Part shown: positions 48,614-56,728 of the stretch, one piece after another
Position numbering within the stretch: the stretch's first letter is position 1
Layout: each line of letters opens with the position of its first letter
NCBI GenBank assembly: GCA_017537045.1
Contig: JAFYLN010000078.1
Span: forward strand, 1-56,728
Length of the DNA stretch: 56,728 nucleotides
DNA from: Oscillospiraceae bacterium
Lineage (GTDB): Bacteria > Bacillota_A > Clostridia > Oscillospirales > Oscillospiraceae
Direction of reading: 5' to 3'
The notes under the pieces: model-generated
Databases searched by the model: none
What the model saw: only the letters and a program-made list of their open reading frames with translations
What the model was told of the DNA's origin: nothing
Position numbers and translations under genes: made by a program

Positions 48614-51600
48614 GTGTACTTAAAAAGTTTGGAAGTGCAGGGTTTCAAGTCCTTTCCGGATAAGACCCTGATCCGCTTCGGTGACGATATCACCGCCATC
48701 GTCGGCCCCAACGGCTCCGGTAAATCGAATATTTCCGATGCCATTTTGTGGGTCATGGGTGAGCAGAGCAGCAAGACGCTCCGTGGTGCCAAGATGGAGG
48801 ATGTGATCTTCGGCGGCACCCAGAAGCGCAGCGCCGTGGGGTTTGCGGAAGCAACTCTGACGCTGGACAATTCTGACCGGGCATTGCCTTATGATGCAGA
48901 TGAAGTCATGGTCACCCGCCGGTATTACCGCAGCGGTGACAGTGAATATTATATTAACCGCCAGTCCGCCCGCCTGCGTGACATCAATGAGATGTTTATG
49001 GACACCGGCATGGGCAAGGAGGGCTATTCCAACATTGGACAGGGAAGAATCGATGAAATCCTGTCCCTGAAGAGCGCGGACCGTCGAGAGATTTTCGAAG
49101 AGGCAGCGGGTATCTCCAAGTACCGCCACCGCAAGGAGGAGACCGAGCGGAAGCTGGAACGGACGGAGGACAACCTGCTGCGCATCGGTGACAAGGTCTC
49201 TGAACTGGAATTGCAGTTGGAACCCTTGAAGCAGCAGTCCGAAAAGGCAAAGAAGTATCTGGAACTGAAGGACGAACTGCAGGGCGTGGAAGTTGCCGTC
49301 TGGCTGGATACGTTGGAAAAGCTCTCTGCTGCGGCAAAGAAAGCGGAAGAGGACTATGCGTCTGCATCCTTCGTGCTGCAGCAGGCTCATGATGATCTGG
49401 AACGCCTCTACCGTCAGGCAGAGGAACTGGGTAATACCCTGCGGGAAAAGGACGGCGAATTAGAAACCGTTCGTGTCAAGGTCAGCATGCTGGAAGCGAC
49501 CCACCAGCAGCTGGATGGTCAGATGGCTGTGCTGCGGGGCAATGTGGAAAATAACAATGCCAACATCGCCCGCATTGAAGAGGAACTGCAGGGTCAGGAA
49601 GACCGCGGCAGCGGCATCCAGACCCAGATTGAACAGGCAAAGGAACGTATTGCTGAAATTGAGCATGCGCTGACGCAAAAATATACTGAACTACAGTCTC
49701 TGCAGCAGGAACTGTCTGCCATGGCAGCCAATGCCCAGGGCAGAAACAAACAGTTTTTTGAGTTGCGGGGCAAAGAAACATCTCTGGCGGCGGATATTGC
49801 CGGCCGTCAGGCAGATATGCGCGGTCTGGAAGATTCTATGGAGCAGACCAAAGCCCGCCTGACCCAGCTCGATGAGGATTTGAAAGCTGGCGAAGCGCGG
49901 GAACAGGAAGCCCGTGATAACCTGCACACCAGCCGCAAGGAATTGCGTGCCGCGAAAGAAACGGTCACGGCAGCAAACAATACCATTGCAGGTTATTCTC
50001 TGCGCCAGAATACCCGCGCAAAGCGGCGCGACGAACTGTCGGAGCAGCTGCGGAATTTGAATACAAAGCTTGATTCCGTTATGGCCAAGGCGCGGGTGTT
50101 CCGTGCCATGGAGCGGGATTTTGAAAGCTACAATAAATCTGTGCGCCTGATCATGCAGGAAGCCCAGCGGGGCAGCCTGCGCAATATCTACGGTCCTGTG
50201 TCCCGGTTGGTGCGCACAGAGGATCAGTATACAGTCGCCATTGAAATTGCCCTCGGTGCTGCCATGCAGCAGATCGTGGTGGGCAGCGAGGCCGACGGCA
50301 AAGCAGCCATCTCTTACCTGAAGCGCACCGGGGGCGGACGCGCTACCTTTCTGCCCCTTTCCTCTATTCAGGGCAAGCGTTTGCAGGAAGATGGATTGGA
50401 TCGTTGCCGCGGTTTTATCGGCATTGCGTCCGAACTGATCGGCTGCGAGGATCGTTACCGTGCCGTGGTGGAGAATCTGTTGGGCAGAACCGTCATCGTG
50501 CAGGACATCGATGCTGCCATCAGTATGGCAAATAAATACCGTAACCGCTTTAAGATCGTCACCCTTGATGGTCAGGTCATGAACCCCGGCGGCTCCATGA
50601 CCGGCGGCAGCGTCAATAAGGAAGCGGGCATTCTCTCCCGCGCCAATGAACTGGAAAAGCTGACAAAGCAGGAAAAAACCTTGCAGAACGAAAAACTGGT
50701 CTGTGAGACCAATTTGCAGGAAGCCCAGCGCCAGTTTGATGAAGTGGAGTTTGAACTGGGTACCGCACGGGAGCAGCTTCGTGAAGCGGAGGATCAGGTA
50801 CTGCGCAGTGAGGGTACCGTCCGCCAGTACGAGATGCTGCTGGAAGCCATTGAAGGTGCGGCTGAATCTGCGGAGCGGGAGCGGGAGGTTCTGCGCCAGC
50901 GGGACACTTCCGACCGTGAGCGTTATGCAGCCCAGCAGGCCAAGGTGCAGGTCTATACCGAACAGTTGAACCAGACGAGATTGGAACTGGAGCGGCTGGA
51001 AGGAACACAGAATGAGGCCGAGCATGCAACCGAAACCATCACCGGCCAAATGATGCAGGTCAAGACCCAGACGGCAGCTCTGGAAGCCGAACAGGCAACC
51101 GCCTGTGGCCATATTGAGGATTTGAAGGGGCTGCAGACTGCCATGGAAGGCGACCGCGCCCAAAAGATCACTCTGATCGAGCGGATGCGCGAGGACTCCG
51201 CCCGGCTGGAAGCGGAAATCAGCCAGCTTTTGTTACGGCAGACTGATAACGACAGCGAGACGGACAAGCTGCGCCGCGCCCTGAATGAAACCCTGTCCCA
51301 GCGCGCAGAAACGGAAGCAACCAAGACCCGCAGTGAACGCGATGCACAGGAAAAGAGCAAGGACATTCTGAATATGGAACGCGCCTGTGCCGGTTTGGAG
51401 CAGAAAAAGATCACCACAGCTATGGAGGAAAAAACCATCATCGACAAGCTGTGGGATTCCTACGGCCTGACTCCTGGTACTGCCGGAGACCACCGCGGCG
51501 AGATCGAGTCCGTTGCAGCAGGAAACCGCCGTGCTGCGGAACTCAAGCGTAAGATTGGCGCACTGGGAACACCGAACCTCGGTGCCATCGAAGAATATGC

Positions 51601-52186
51601 CCGTGTTAACGAACGCTATACCTATCTTGCCACCCAGCGCGACGATGTGCTCAGCTCCAAGCGCGACCTGGAAGGCATCATCCGGGATATTACCAAAGAA
51701 ATGACCACCATTTTTGTGGAGGAATTCAAGAAGATCGATCACTATTTCGGTCAGGTCTTTGAGGAGATGTTCGGCGGCGGCAAGGGTGCGCTGGTTCTGG
51801 AAGATCCGGAGAATCCCCTGACCTGCGGCATCGAGATCCGCGTGCAGCCCCCCGGAAAGCAGGTCAAGACTATCACCCTGCTCTCCGGCGGCGAGAAGGC
51901 ATTTGTTGCCATCGCCCTGTATTTTGCGATCCTCAAAGTCCGTCCCACCCCGTTCTGCATGCTCGACGAGATCGATGCGGCGCTGGACGACCGGAACGTG
52001 GAACGTTTTGCAAATTATCTGCACAATTTGAGCAAAAAGACCCAGTTTATCGTCATTACCCACCGCCGCGGTACCATGGAGGCCTCCGATGTGCTCTACG
52101 GTGTTACCATGCAGGAACAGGGTATTTCGACGCTGCTGCGGCTGGATCTGAACCAGATGGAGCAGTATCTGGGTATTGTGGAATAA
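48614..52186 (+). CDS. smc: Chromosome condensation protein SMC
   Basis: SMC organises and separates chromosomes as a dimer with ScpA and ScpB. The 1190-residue protein has Walker A GPNGSGKSN at residues 31-39, the Q-loop region VMGEQSSKTLRG, and DTGMGKEGYSNIGQGRIDEI. A first coiled-coil arm leads to the hinge (about residues 520-640, with SVNKEAGILSRANELEKL at its end) and a second arm follows. The C-terminal head has LSGGEKAFVAIALYFAILKV near residue 1090 and Walker B FCMLDEIDAALDD. The GTG at 48614 follows AAGAGG. The length is typical. Confidence 0.97.
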   Translation: MYLKSLEVQGFKSFPDKTLIRFGDDITAIVGPNGSGKSNISDAILWVMGEQSSKTLRGAKMEDVIFGGTQKRSAVGFAEATLTLDNSDRALPYDADEVMVTRRYYRSGDSEYYINRQSARLRDINEMFMDTGMGKEGYSNIGQGRIDEILSLKSADRREIFEEAAGISKYRHRKEETERKLERTEDNLLRIGDKVSELELQLEPLKQQSEKAKKYLELKDELQGVEVAVWLDTLEKLSAAAKKAEEDYASASFVLQQAHDDLERLYRQAEELGNTLREKDGELETVRVKVSMLEATHQQLDGQMAVLRGNVENNNANIARIEEELQGQEDRGSGIQTQIEQAKERIAEIEHALTQKYTELQSLQQELSAMAANAQGRNKQFFELRGKETSLAADIAGRQADMRGLEDSMEQTKARLTQLDEDLKAGEAREQEARDNLHTSRKELRAAKETVTAANNTIAGYSLRQNTRAKRRDELSEQLRNLNTKLDSVMAKARVFRAMERDFESYNKSVRLIMQEAQRGSLRNIYGPVSRLVRTEDQYTVAIEIALGAAMQQIVVGSEADGKAAISYLKRTGGGRATFLPLSSIQGKRLQEDGLDRCRGFIGIASELIGCEDRYRAVVENLLGRTVIVQDIDAAISMANKYRNRFKIVTLDGQVMNPGGSMTGGSVNKEAGILSRANELEKLTKQEKTLQNEKLVCETNLQEAQRQFDEVEFELGTAREQLREAEDQVLRSEGTVRQYEMLLEAIEGAAESAEREREVLRQRDTSDRERYAAQQAKVQVYTEQLNQTRLELERLEGTQNEAEHATETITGQMMQVKTQTAALEAEQATACGHIEDLKGLQTAMEGDRAQKITLIERMREDSARLEAEISQLLLRQTDNDSETDKLRRALNETLSQRAETEATKTRSERDAQEKSKDILNMERACAGLEQKKITTAMEEKTIIDKLWDSYGLTPGTAGDHRGEIESVAAGNRRAAELKRKIGALGTPNLGAIEEYARVNERYTYLATQRDDVLSSKRDLEGIIRDITKEMTTIFVEEFKKIDHYFGQVFEEMFGGGKGALVLEDPENPLTCGIEIRVQPPGKQVKTITLLSGGEKAFVAIALYFAILKVRPTPFCMLDEIDAALDDRNVERFANYLHNLSKKTQFIVITHRRGTMEASDVLYGVTMQEQGISTLLRLDLNQMEQYLGIVE

Positions 52187-52199
52187 AGGAGAATCAAAA

Positions 52200-53117
52200 A
52201 TGGGATTTTTTGATAAGATTAAAGCAGGTCTGGCCAAGACCCGTGCCGCGCTGAGTGATACACTGGGCGAAGTTTTTTCCGGCTTTCAGACCATTGATGA
52301 TGATTTCTATGATGAGTTGGAGGAAACGCTGATTCTTGCAGACCTCGGCGTGGATACTGCGACAAAGGTCGTTGCGGAACTGCGCAAGCGTGCTATGAAC
52401 CGGGGCTGGAACCATCCCGACCATGTGCGCTTCGGCCTGAAACAGCTGCTGACTGAAATGCTGAATGTGGGCGATACTGCACTGAACCTGAGTACGACCC
52501 CCTCTGTCATTCTGGTCATCGGTGTCAACGGCGTGGGCAAGACCACCACCATCGGCAAGATTGCCAAGCAACTGACCGACCAGGGCAAGCATGTGGTTCT
52601 GGTGGCCGGTGATACCTTCCGTGCCGCCGCAGCCGACCAGCTTGAGATCTGGGCAGAGCGTACCGGCTCCGGCATCGTGCGCCAGCATGAGGGTGCAGAC
52701 CCTGCGTCCGTTGTGTATGACGGCATCCAGTCTGCCAAGGCCAGAGGCGCTGACGTAATCATCATCGATACCGCAGGAAGACTGCACAACAAGACGAACC
52801 TGATGAACGAGCTGAGTAAGATCAGCCGCGTTGTGAACCGGGAACTGCCGGATGCGGCCAAGGAGGTTCTGCTGGTGCTGGATGGCACCACCGGCCAGAA
52901 CGGTCTGATCCAGGCCAGGACCTTCAAGGAGATCGCAGGCGTGACTGCCATTGCCATCACCAAGCTGGACGGCACGGCCAAGGGCGGCATCGTCATTGCG
53001 GTAGCCGATGCCTTGCAGATCCCTGTGAAGTTTGTAGGTGTGGGCGAAAAGGCAGAGGATCTGATGCCCTTTGTTTCCAAGGACTTTGTGGAAGCACTGA
53101 TTGGAGAAGACGAATGA
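52200..53117 (+). CDS. ftsY: Signal recognition particle receptor FtsY
   Basis: FtsY is the membrane docking GTPase for SRP-ribosome complexes. The 305-residue protein has a short N-terminal helix (MGFFDKIKAGLAKTR) instead of the long acidic domain of proteobacteria, then the NG domain. The G-domain shows GVNGVGKTTTIGKIA from residue 108, GDTFRAAAADQLEIW, DTAGRLHNKTNLMNEL from residue 190, LDGTTGQNG and TKLDGTAKGG from residue 254. The ATG at 52200 follows AAAGGAG; an in-frame ATG inside smc was rejected. It overlaps rdgB by 4 bases (ATGA). Confidence 0.97.
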   Translation: MGFFDKIKAGLAKTRAALSDTLGEVFSGFQTIDDDFYDELEETLILADLGVDTATKVVAELRKRAMNRGWNHPDHVRFGLKQLLTEMLNVGDTALNLSTTPSVILVIGVNGVGKTTTIGKIAKQLTDQGKHVVLVAGDTFRAAAADQLEIWAERTGSGIVRQHEGADPASVVYDGIQSAKARGADVIIIDTAGRLHNKTNLMNELSKISRVVNRELPDAAKEVLLVLDGTTGQNGLIQARTFKEIAGVTAIAITKLDGTAKGGIVIAVADALQIPVKFVGVGEKAEDLMPFVSKDFVEALIGEDE

Positions 53118-53719
53118 AAGTAGTTCTTGCAAGTAAAAATAAACACAAATTGGTGGAGATTAGCAAGATCACGGAGAAATTTGGTTTTGAGCTGGTACTC
53201 CAGTCCGAGCTGGGCATTGATATTGACGTAGAAGAGACCGGCACCACCTTTGAGGAGAATTCCTATCTCAAGGCAGAGGCTGTTATGAAAGCAACAGGTC
53301 TTCCCGCACTGGCTGATGATTCCGGCATTGCGGTGGATGCCCTGAACGGCGAACCCGGCATCTACTCCGCCCGTTACGGCTTTGACGATTCTCTGGACGA
53401 CTGGGGCAGACTTCTTCTGCTGCTGAAGAATACCGAGCATGTGCCGGATGGTCAGCGGCAGGCGCAGTTCGTCTGTGTCATTACCATGGTCACTCCCGAG
53501 GGACAGACCATTCAGGCACGGGGCGAGATCCACGGTGAGCTGCTTCGCGCTCCTGTGGGCGAGAATGGTTTTGGCTACGATCCCATTTTCTACTATCCCC
53601 CTGCGGGCATGAGCACCGCCGAAATGCCGCCGGAGGAAAAGAATAAGGTTTCCCACCGCGGCAACGCACTGCGTGTATTCTATGAAAAATTAAAGGAGGC
53701 AGGTTATGCTGACAAGTAA
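53114..53719 (+). CDS. rdgB: Non-canonical purine NTP pyrophosphatase (RdgB/HAM1)
   Basis: The enzyme removes dITP, ITP and XTP from the nucleotide pool. The 201-residue protein has ASKNKHKLVEISKI near the start, TGTTFEENSYLKAEA, ALADDSGIAVDALNGEPGIY, GENGFGYDPIF and NKVSHRGNAL, all conserved. It overlaps ftsY by 4 bases and yhbY by 14 bases, so expression is coupled. The length is typical. Confidence 0.95.
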   Translation: MKVVLASKNKHKLVEISKITEKFGFELVLQSELGIDIDVEETGTTFEENSYLKAEAVMKATGLPALADDSGIAVDALNGEPGIYSARYGFDDSLDDWGRLLLLLKNTEHVPDGQRQAQFVCVITMVTPEGQTIQARGEIHGELLRAPVGENGFGYDPIFYYPPAGMSTAEMPPEEKNKVSHRGNALRVFYEKLKEAGYADK

Positions 53720-54167
53720 AGAAAGAGCAGAACTTCGCGCTCAGGCAAATTCCATTGACACTACCCTGATCGTGGGCAAGGACGGCGTCACCGAAAATGT
53801 AGTGGCAGAGGCGGAACGCCTGCTGACCGCCCGTGAATTGGTCAAGGGTAAGGTGTTGGAAACTGCCCTGATGTCTGCCCGCGAGGTCAGTGATGAAATT
53901 TGTGAAGCCACCGGCGCTGACGGTATTTCCTGCGTCGGTTCCAAGTTTGTGATCTACCGCTTCAGCGAAAAGTGCCAGGAGGAGCGCAACCAGACCGGCC
54001 GCGCCAAACGCAAGGACACCAAGGTCAATCCTGTCCGCAAGGGTGCACAGGCCAGACGCGAGGCGGCAAAGAAGGTTCGCGAGCAGCGCAACGAGTATTT
54101 CCGCCAGCAGGCCATCGAACGCTCCATCGAGCGCAGCCGCGAAAAGAAGCTGAGAGAGCAGGATTGA
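53706..54167 (+). CDS. yhbY: YhbY-type RNA-binding protein with a basic tail
   Basis: This CRM-domain protein is associated with ribosome assembly. The first 96 residues are the normal YhbY domain: LTSKERAELRAQANSIDT, LIVGKDGVTENVVAEAERLL, ARELVKGKVL and DGISCVGSKFVIYRFS (the GxxG loop region is GKDG). About 57 further residues follow, almost all Arg, Lys, Glu and Gln, predicted to be a charged helix. E. coli YhbY lacks such an extension, which probably adds RNA contacts. GGAGG within rdgB precedes the ATG. Confidence 0.9.
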   Translation: MLTSKERAELRAQANSIDTTLIVGKDGVTENVVAEAERLLTARELVKGKVLETALMSAREVSDEICEATGADGISCVGSKFVIYRFSEKCQEERNQTGRAKRKDTKVNPVRKGAQARREAAKKVREQRNEYFRQQAIERSIERSREKKLREQD

Positions 54168-54180
54168 GTTTTAACTGCCA

Positions 54181-54215
54181 TTTCAAACCAGTGCGCACAC
54201 TGGTTCGGAATGACA
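54181..54215. repeat. Short palindromic repeat related to the 4207-4344 element
   Basis: The core CCAGTGCGCACACTGG (54188-54203) is identical to 4219-4234, and TTCGGAATGACA on its right is the reverse complement of TGTCATTCCGAG at 4207 apart from one base. The whole piece can fold into a hairpin of about 16 bp. It lies between yhbY and nadD with no T-run, so it is a REP-like element rather than a terminator. Confidence 0.7.
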
Positions 54216-54245
54216 GGAGTTGTTTGAATGGAGGAGGGGAACACG

Positions 54246-55427
54246 GTGAAAATCGGCATCTATGGCGGTACCTACAATCCGCCCCATACCGGTCATCTTC
54301 ATGCAGCAAAGCAGGCAGTTCAGCTTTTGAATCTGGACAAGCTGCTGCTGATTCCGGACCGGATCGCGCCCCACAAGGAAATTCCCACTGGCTCGCCCAT
54401 GCCGCAGCAGCGGCTGCAGCTGCTGCGCATTGCCGCAGCAGCAGAGCCGAAGATGGAAGTTTCCGATATCGAGCTGAAACGGGAGGGTCCGAGCTATTCG
54501 TACCTGACTGTGGAAGCGCTGCGCGAAGAATACCCCGATGCGCAGCTGACCCTCCTGATGGGAACCGATATGTTCCTGTCCTTTCATACATGGCGGGAGC
54601 CGGAACGGATCATGAAGCAGGCAACTCTCGGCGTTTTCTACCGCGGCGAAAAAGGGGAGCGGGAGAAGATCCTTGCGCAGAAGGCTGCTTTAGAGGCGCA
54701 GGGTGCAAAGGTAGAACTGGTGGAAAATCAGATTCTTTCCATTTCGTCCACTCAGCTTCGCCGCCTGCTGGCTTTCCACTGTGCGGATGAATTTTTGCCG
54801 GAGGGCGTGGGGGACTACATCCGCGGCCAGAAGCTGTATGACACGTCTGCCGACTGGAAGAACCTGCCCATGGAGCAGCTGGAGCAGGTTGTTTTACGTC
54901 TGCTGAATCCCAACCGGATCAATCACGTTCTGGGCTGCCGGGATACGGCTGTGGAGCTTGCCAAGCGGTGGGGCGCAGATGAAACGGATGCGGCAAGAGC
55001 CGGTATCCTCCACGACATTACCAAGGCGCTGGACGGCCCCCTGCAATTGACATTGTGCCGTGAATATGGTACGATACTGGATGAATTTGGTTATAAATAC
55101 CCCAAAACCCTCCATGCTTTGACAGGCAGTCTGGTGGCCGAGCGCATTTTCGGTGAAAATGCTGCAGTGGTTTCTGCTATCTGCCATCATACCACGGGAA
55201 AAGCGAATATGAGCCTGCTTGAGAAGATCATTTATGTGGCAGACTATATGGAGCCCTGCCGTAACTTCCCCGGTGTGGAAAGACTGCGGGAACTTGCGTT
55301 TTCTGATATTGACGCAGCCCTGAAGCTGGGATTGGAAATGACGTTGGAGCATCTGAAAAACTTGGGCGATGAGGTCAGCCCCGCTTCCCGGGAGGCTCTG
55401 GAATTTTTGAACAAATCTTCCGAATGA
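54246..55427 (+). CDS. nadD: NadD-YqeK fusion: nicotinate-nucleotide adenylyltransferase plus HD phosphohydrolase
   Basis: The 393-residue protein joins two enzymes usually encoded by neighbouring genes. Residues 1-190 are NadD (NaMN to NaAD in NAD synthesis), with GGTYNPPHTGHLHAAKQA, IPDRIAPHKE, TLLMGTDMFLSFHTW and ILSISSTQLRRLL. Residues 215-385 are YqeK (diadenosine tetraphosphatase, HD fold), with NHVLGCRDTAVELAKRWGAD, AGILHDITKAL (His-Asp), HALTGSLVAERIFG, AICHHTTGKANM and IIYVADYMEPCRNFPGVERL. No frameshift or internal stop separates them. The GTG at 54246 was chosen because GGAGGGG lies 6 bases upstream; an ATG at 54228 precedes that site. Confidence 0.92.
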   Translation: MKIGIYGGTYNPPHTGHLHAAKQAVQLLNLDKLLLIPDRIAPHKEIPTGSPMPQQRLQLLRIAAAAEPKMEVSDIELKREGPSYSYLTVEALREEYPDAQLTLLMGTDMFLSFHTWREPERIMKQATLGVFYRGEKGEREKILAQKAALEAQGAKVELVENQILSISSTQLRRLLAFHCADEFLPEGVGDYIRGQKLYDTSADWKNLPMEQLEQVVLRLLNPNRINHVLGCRDTAVELAKRWGADETDAARAGILHDITKALDGPLQLTLCREYGTILDEFGYKYPKTLHALTGSLVAERIFGENAAVVSAICHHTTGKANMSLLEKIIYVADYMEPCRNFPGVERLRELAFSDIDAALKLGLEMTLEHLKNLGDEVSPASREALEFLNKSSE

Positions 55428-55440
55428 AAGGAAAGAGAAT

Positions 55441-55803
55441 ATGTTAAGTGCAAAAGAAGTTGCTTTGGCTGTTACCAAGGCGCTGGATGAAAAGAAAGGT
55501 ATCGACATCAAGCTGCTGCGGATTGAAAAAATCTCCAGCCTGGCAGATTATTTTATCATCTGCACCGGTACGGTCAATACCCATGTCAAGACCCTGTGCG
55601 ACTACGCAGAGTACACCATGGAGCAGCTGGGCGAGCCCATGCTGGGCCGTGAAGGTCACCGGGGCAATAGTTGGGAATTGCTGGATTTCGGCTCTGTGGT
55701 CGTTCATGTGTTTACCGATGAAGCCCGTAAATTCTACGATCTGGAGCGCCTGTGGGCTGACGCGGAATTTGTTGATCTGAGCGAAATTGTTCTGCCCGAA
55801 TAA
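55441..55803 (+). CDS. rsfS: Ribosomal silencing factor RsfS
   Basis: RsfS binds uL14 on the large subunit and blocks subunit joining when cells starve. The 120-residue protein has the whole domain: KISSLADYFIICTGTVNTHV, EGHRGNSWELLDFGSVVVHV, FTDEARKFYDLERLWADAE. AAAGGAAAG precedes the ATG, 13 bases after nadD-yqeK. This neighbourhood (nadD, yqeK, rsfS) is classic in Firmicutes. Confidence 0.96.
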   Translation: MLSAKEVALAVTKALDEKKGIDIKLLRIEKISSLADYFIICTGTVNTHVKTLCDYAEYTMEQLGEPMLGREGHRGNSWELLDFGSVVVHVFTDEARKFYDLERLWADAEFVDLSEIVLPE

Positions 55804-55841
55804 GCGAAAAATGAGTCTATGCTATGAAAGGAGATTGCAGT

Positions 55842-56186
55842 ATGGCTACAGAAAATCCTTTTATGAATTCTTTAAAAGAAAAAGGCCTGATTGATAATCG
55901 TGAAATTGCCTTTGTGGCAGATGTTACCTGCACCAATGGCAATCGCGGCCGTGCATGGTTCTTCCTGAATGGAAGAATGCTTCATCTTTATGAAATGACC
56001 GGCATGGCAGCTTGGGGCGAGCATATTGAAACACTGGATCTGAAGGGTGCAGAGGTTCTGAAATCAAGCAGCTTTGTGCTTGGCAGCAGCCTGAAACTGA
56101 AATGTGATAACAAAACCTATACGTTTAATGGATTTGCGCAGGCTAAGAAGGTGATTGCCTGCATTACAGAAAGTTGCAATGTTTGA
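55842..56186 (+). CDS. Small protein of unknown function, possibly PH-like
   Basis: The 114-residue soluble protein starts MATENPFMNSLKEKGLID. It then alternates short strands (IAFVADVTC, RAWFFLNGRMLHLYEM, LKLKCDNKTYTFNGF) and ends with a helix (AQAKKVIACITESC). This strand-then-helix order resembles bacterial PH-like domains such as YokE, but I do not recognise a family and claim none. The ATG at 55842 has AAAGGAG upstream; an in-frame ATG at 55824 lies before that site. It sits between rsfS and leuS on the same strand. Confidence 0.75.
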   Translation: MATENPFMNSLKEKGLIDNREIAFVADVTCTNGNRGRAWFFLNGRMLHLYEMTGMAAWGEHIETLDLKGAEVLKSSSFVLGSSLKLKCDNKTYTFNGFAQAKKVIACITESCNV

Positions 56187-56218
56187 ATCCAAAAATTTAG
56201 ATAATAGAGGTAAGAGAT

Positions 56219-56728
56219 ATGCCAATCTATGATTTTTCCGCCATTGAAGCAAAATGGCACAAATACTGGGAAGAGAACAATACCTTCGCCACCGATGTTT
56301 GGGATTTCTCCAAGCCGAAGTATTACGTTCTGGATATGTTCCCTTATCCCTCCGGCGTGGGTCTGCACGCAGGCCACCCCGAGGGTTACACTGCCACTGA
56401 TATCATGTCCCGCATGAAGCGCATGCAGGGCTATAACGTGCTGCACCCCATGGGCTATGACTCCTTTGGCCTGCCTGCTGAGCAGTATGCGGTCGATACC
56501 GGCAACCATCCCAATGGCTTTACCCAGAAGAACATCGAGACCTTCTCCAGCCAGCTGAAGGAACTGGGCTTTGACTATGACTGGTCCAAGGTCATTGCAA
56601 CCTCCGACCCCGATTTTTACAAATGGACCCAGTGGATCTTCAAGAAGCTGTGGGAGAAGGGTTATGCAAAGCGCATTGAGATGCCTGTCAACTGGTGCGA
56701 AGCACTGGGTACGGTTCTGGCCAACGAC
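56219..56728 (+). CDS. leuS: Leucyl-tRNA synthetase, N-terminal part (runs off the window)
   Basis: LeuS charges tRNA-Leu with leucine. The visible 170 residues begin [20 protein letters not shown]. They include [20 protein letters not shown], the class I HIGH motif as HAGH, then [20 protein letters not shown] and [20 protein letters not shown], the usual N-terminal block of bacterial LeuS. AGAGG precedes the ATG. No T-box leader is seen in the 32 bases before it, so it probably depends on upstream transcription. The rest is outside the window. Confidence 0.96.
   Translation, partial: MPIYDFSAIEAKWHKYWEENNTFATDVWDFSKPKYYVLDMFPYPSGVGLHAGHPEGYTATDIMSRMKRMQGYNVLHPMGYDSFGLPAEQYAVDTGNHPNGFTQKNIETFSSQLKELGFDYDWSKVIATSDPDFYKWTQWIFKKLWEKGYAKRIEMPVNWCEALGTVLAND

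Noticed and set aside
49691..51163. A 490-codon open frame on the minus strand within smc
   Set aside because: It is a mirror of the SMC coiled-coil codons and shows no recognisable domain.
1..56728. CRISPR arrays, tRNA or rRNA genes, and phage or transposase genes
   Set aside because: No regularly spaced repeats, no cloverleaf-like sequences with T-loop signatures, and no integrase, transposase or phage structural motifs were seen in the translated genes or gaps.

Overview
The window looks like chromosomal DNA of a Gram-positive anaerobe of class Clostridia, probably an Oscillospiraceae/Ruminococcaceae gut bacterium of the Faecalibacterium/Gemmiger kind (inferred). The signs are the gene order (plsX-rnc, smc-ftsY, yhbY-nadD-yqeK-rsfS-leuS), hexuronate catabolism (uxaC-uxuA), GGAGG ribosome binding sites with several GTG/TTG starts, and short dispersed repeats built on GTAGGGGCGG and TGTCATTCCGA. 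I see no tRNA, rRNA, CRISPR array, transposase or phage gene.

Layout. (1) 1-2253, minus strand: uxaC and the start of uxuA (glucuronate breakdown). (2) 2254-2732: no gene, but the uxaC promoter and a divergent promoter that feeds a strongly folded leader RNA with a terminator at its end. The leader precedes a small lipoprotein and a zinc-ribbon membrane protein (2733-4147). (3) 4148-4489: no gene; a MITE-like repeat, a terminator and a promoter. (4) 4490-7752: a YhaO/YhaN-type nuclease and ATPase pair. (5) 7818-11722, minus: a phosphodiesterase and MFS transporter unit, then a VanY-type carboxypeptidase with wall-binding repeats. (6) 11949-14773: an operon of an unknown anchored protein, a phosphodiester-glycosidase-like protein and a divergent Lgt-like membrane protein. 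(7) 14817-18105, minus: a MATE exporter and adenine deaminase. (8) 18106-18552: no gene; the ade promoter, a dispersed repeat and the ktrB promoter. (9) 18553-27930: a dense housekeeping run ktrB-ktrA-spoU-dprA-topA-trmFO-plsX-rnc. (10) 27993-48522: a roughly 20-kb surface polysaccharide locus lying between rnc and smc. (11) 48545 to the end: smc, ftsY, rdgB, yhbY, a nadD-yqeK fusion, rsfS, a small unknown gene and the start of leuS.

The polysaccharide locus has the parts of a Wzx/Wzy system: an initiating sugar-phosphate transferase; fnlA, fnlB and fnlC for UDP-L-FucNAc with a WbuB-like transferase; wbpA, wbpB, wbpE and wbpD for a UDP-2,3-diacetamido-uronic acid; a WbpG-type amidotransferase; five further glycosyltransferases; a polymerase and a flippase. 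The initiating transferase has its own promoter and terminator. The stretch after it (29457-29790, no gene) holds a mini-repeat, that terminator and a second promoter for the remaining genes. No chain-length regulator, tyrosine kinase or attachment enzyme is in the locus.

The best candidates for something new are the leader RNA at 2501-2711, the three-gene envelope operon at 11949-14773, and the WbpG homologue that lacks its usual HisH/HisF partners.
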